Part shown: positions 16,057 through 16,249 of the stretch, piece after piece
Layout: the number at the start of each line of letters is the position of its first letter
Position numbering within the stretch: the stretch's first letter is position 1
Source: Bacteroides sp.
GTDB lineage: Bacteria > Bacteroidota > Bacteroidia > Bacteroidales > SM23-62
Direction of reading: 5' to 3'
NCBI GenBank assembly: GCA_030589965.1
Contig: JAUUZM010000024.1
Location: forward strand, 1-16,249
DNA: 16,249 nt
Made by a program: the position numbers and the translations under genes
The notes under the pieces: model-generated
The model's database searches: none
Told to the model about the DNA's origin: nothing
What the model saw: only the letters and a program-made list of their open reading frames with translations

Positions 16057-16249
16057 TTATCGTTTTGTACAAATAACCTGGTTTTTATATTTCAAATTGA
16101 TTATTTCATATTGGTTCCAACCTGTGTGGGTAAATCCTTCCTTGTACAGGGTTTCCAGTTTAAAAAATTTATCTTCCATTTGATCTGCACTGCCAAATAG
16201 AATAATCTGGGATCCGACCCGGGGGATCAGCTCAAATTCACCCTTTTCG
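16057..16249 (-). CDS. ftsQ: Cell division protein FtsQ, C-terminal fragment (5' end outside window)
   Basis: The minus-strand frame gives 63 residues from the right edge to a TAA at 16057-16059. The visible part reads FELIPRVGSQIILFGSADQ near its start and GWNQYEIINLKYKNQVICTK near its end, the pattern of the beta domain and C-terminus of Bacteroidota FtsQ. FtsQ is a single-pass inner-membrane protein that links early and late divisome proteins through its periplasmic part. Position directly before ftsA, with a 4-base gap, supports the call. The transmembrane helix and POTRA domain lie beyond the edge. Confidence 0.88.
   Translation of the reverse strand, partial: EKGEFELIPRVGSQIILFGSADQMEDKFFKLETLYKEGFTHTGWNQYEIINLKYKNQVICTKR

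Noticed and set aside
1..16249. Mobile elements, CRISPR arrays, tRNA/rRNA genes, defence or secretion systems
   Set aside because: Looked for on both strands; no transposase, integrase, terminal repeats, spaced direct repeats or RNA-gene sequence was found. All DNA is accounted for by conserved housekeeping or envelope genes.

Overview
The window looks like a stretch of ordinary chromosome from a member of the Bacteroidota, probably Bacteroidales or Marinilabiliales-like. Supporting signs are: no Shine-Dalgarno sequences before most genes; promoter-like octamers of the TAnnTTTG type in the few intergenic gaps; a Bacteroidota-style outer-membrane protein beginning (mature) SPYSRFGLG; an FtsZ whose tail continues about 40 residues past its EPAYIRKK peptide; and the gene order coaX - outer-membrane protein - TPR protein - lptC - CNNM/CorC protein - PpiD-like foldase. 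No mobile element, phage gene, CRISPR array, tRNA or rRNA was seen, and no stretch over 110 bases lacks a gene.

Layout. Bases 1-1208 (minus strand) hold an aspartate kinase cut by the left edge. A 102-base divergent gap separates it from a long plus-strand run: fructose-1,6-bisphosphatase class I (fbp), the transcription-repair coupling factor Mfd, type III pantothenate kinase (coaX), a beta-barrel-type outer-membrane protein, an exported TPR protein, LptC, a CNNM/CorC-type transporter, and a membrane-anchored parvulin foldase of the PpiD type (ends 13251). From the right edge, the minus-strand division cluster ftsQ (partial) - ftsA - ftsZ runs toward it; ftsZ and the foldase gene end in the same CTAG tetranucleotide.

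How the genes work together. The left half is core metabolism and DNA repair: entry into the aspartate amino-acid family and diaminopimelate, gluconeogenesis, repair of transcription-blocking lesions, and the first step of CoA synthesis. Bases 6557-13251 form an envelope-biogenesis run, tightly packed with overlapping or nearly touching genes up to the CNNM gene, then a 77-base gap. It includes LPS transport (LptC) and protein folding outside the cytoplasm (PpiD-like), with two exported proteins of unknown role. The right end is the FtsQ-FtsA-FtsZ divisome core.

Nothing in the window convincingly points to a new system. The most useful unknowns are the outer-membrane protein and TPR protein packed against lptC, and the extended FtsZ tail. 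Regulatory calls are pattern matches read by eye and are given low confidence.
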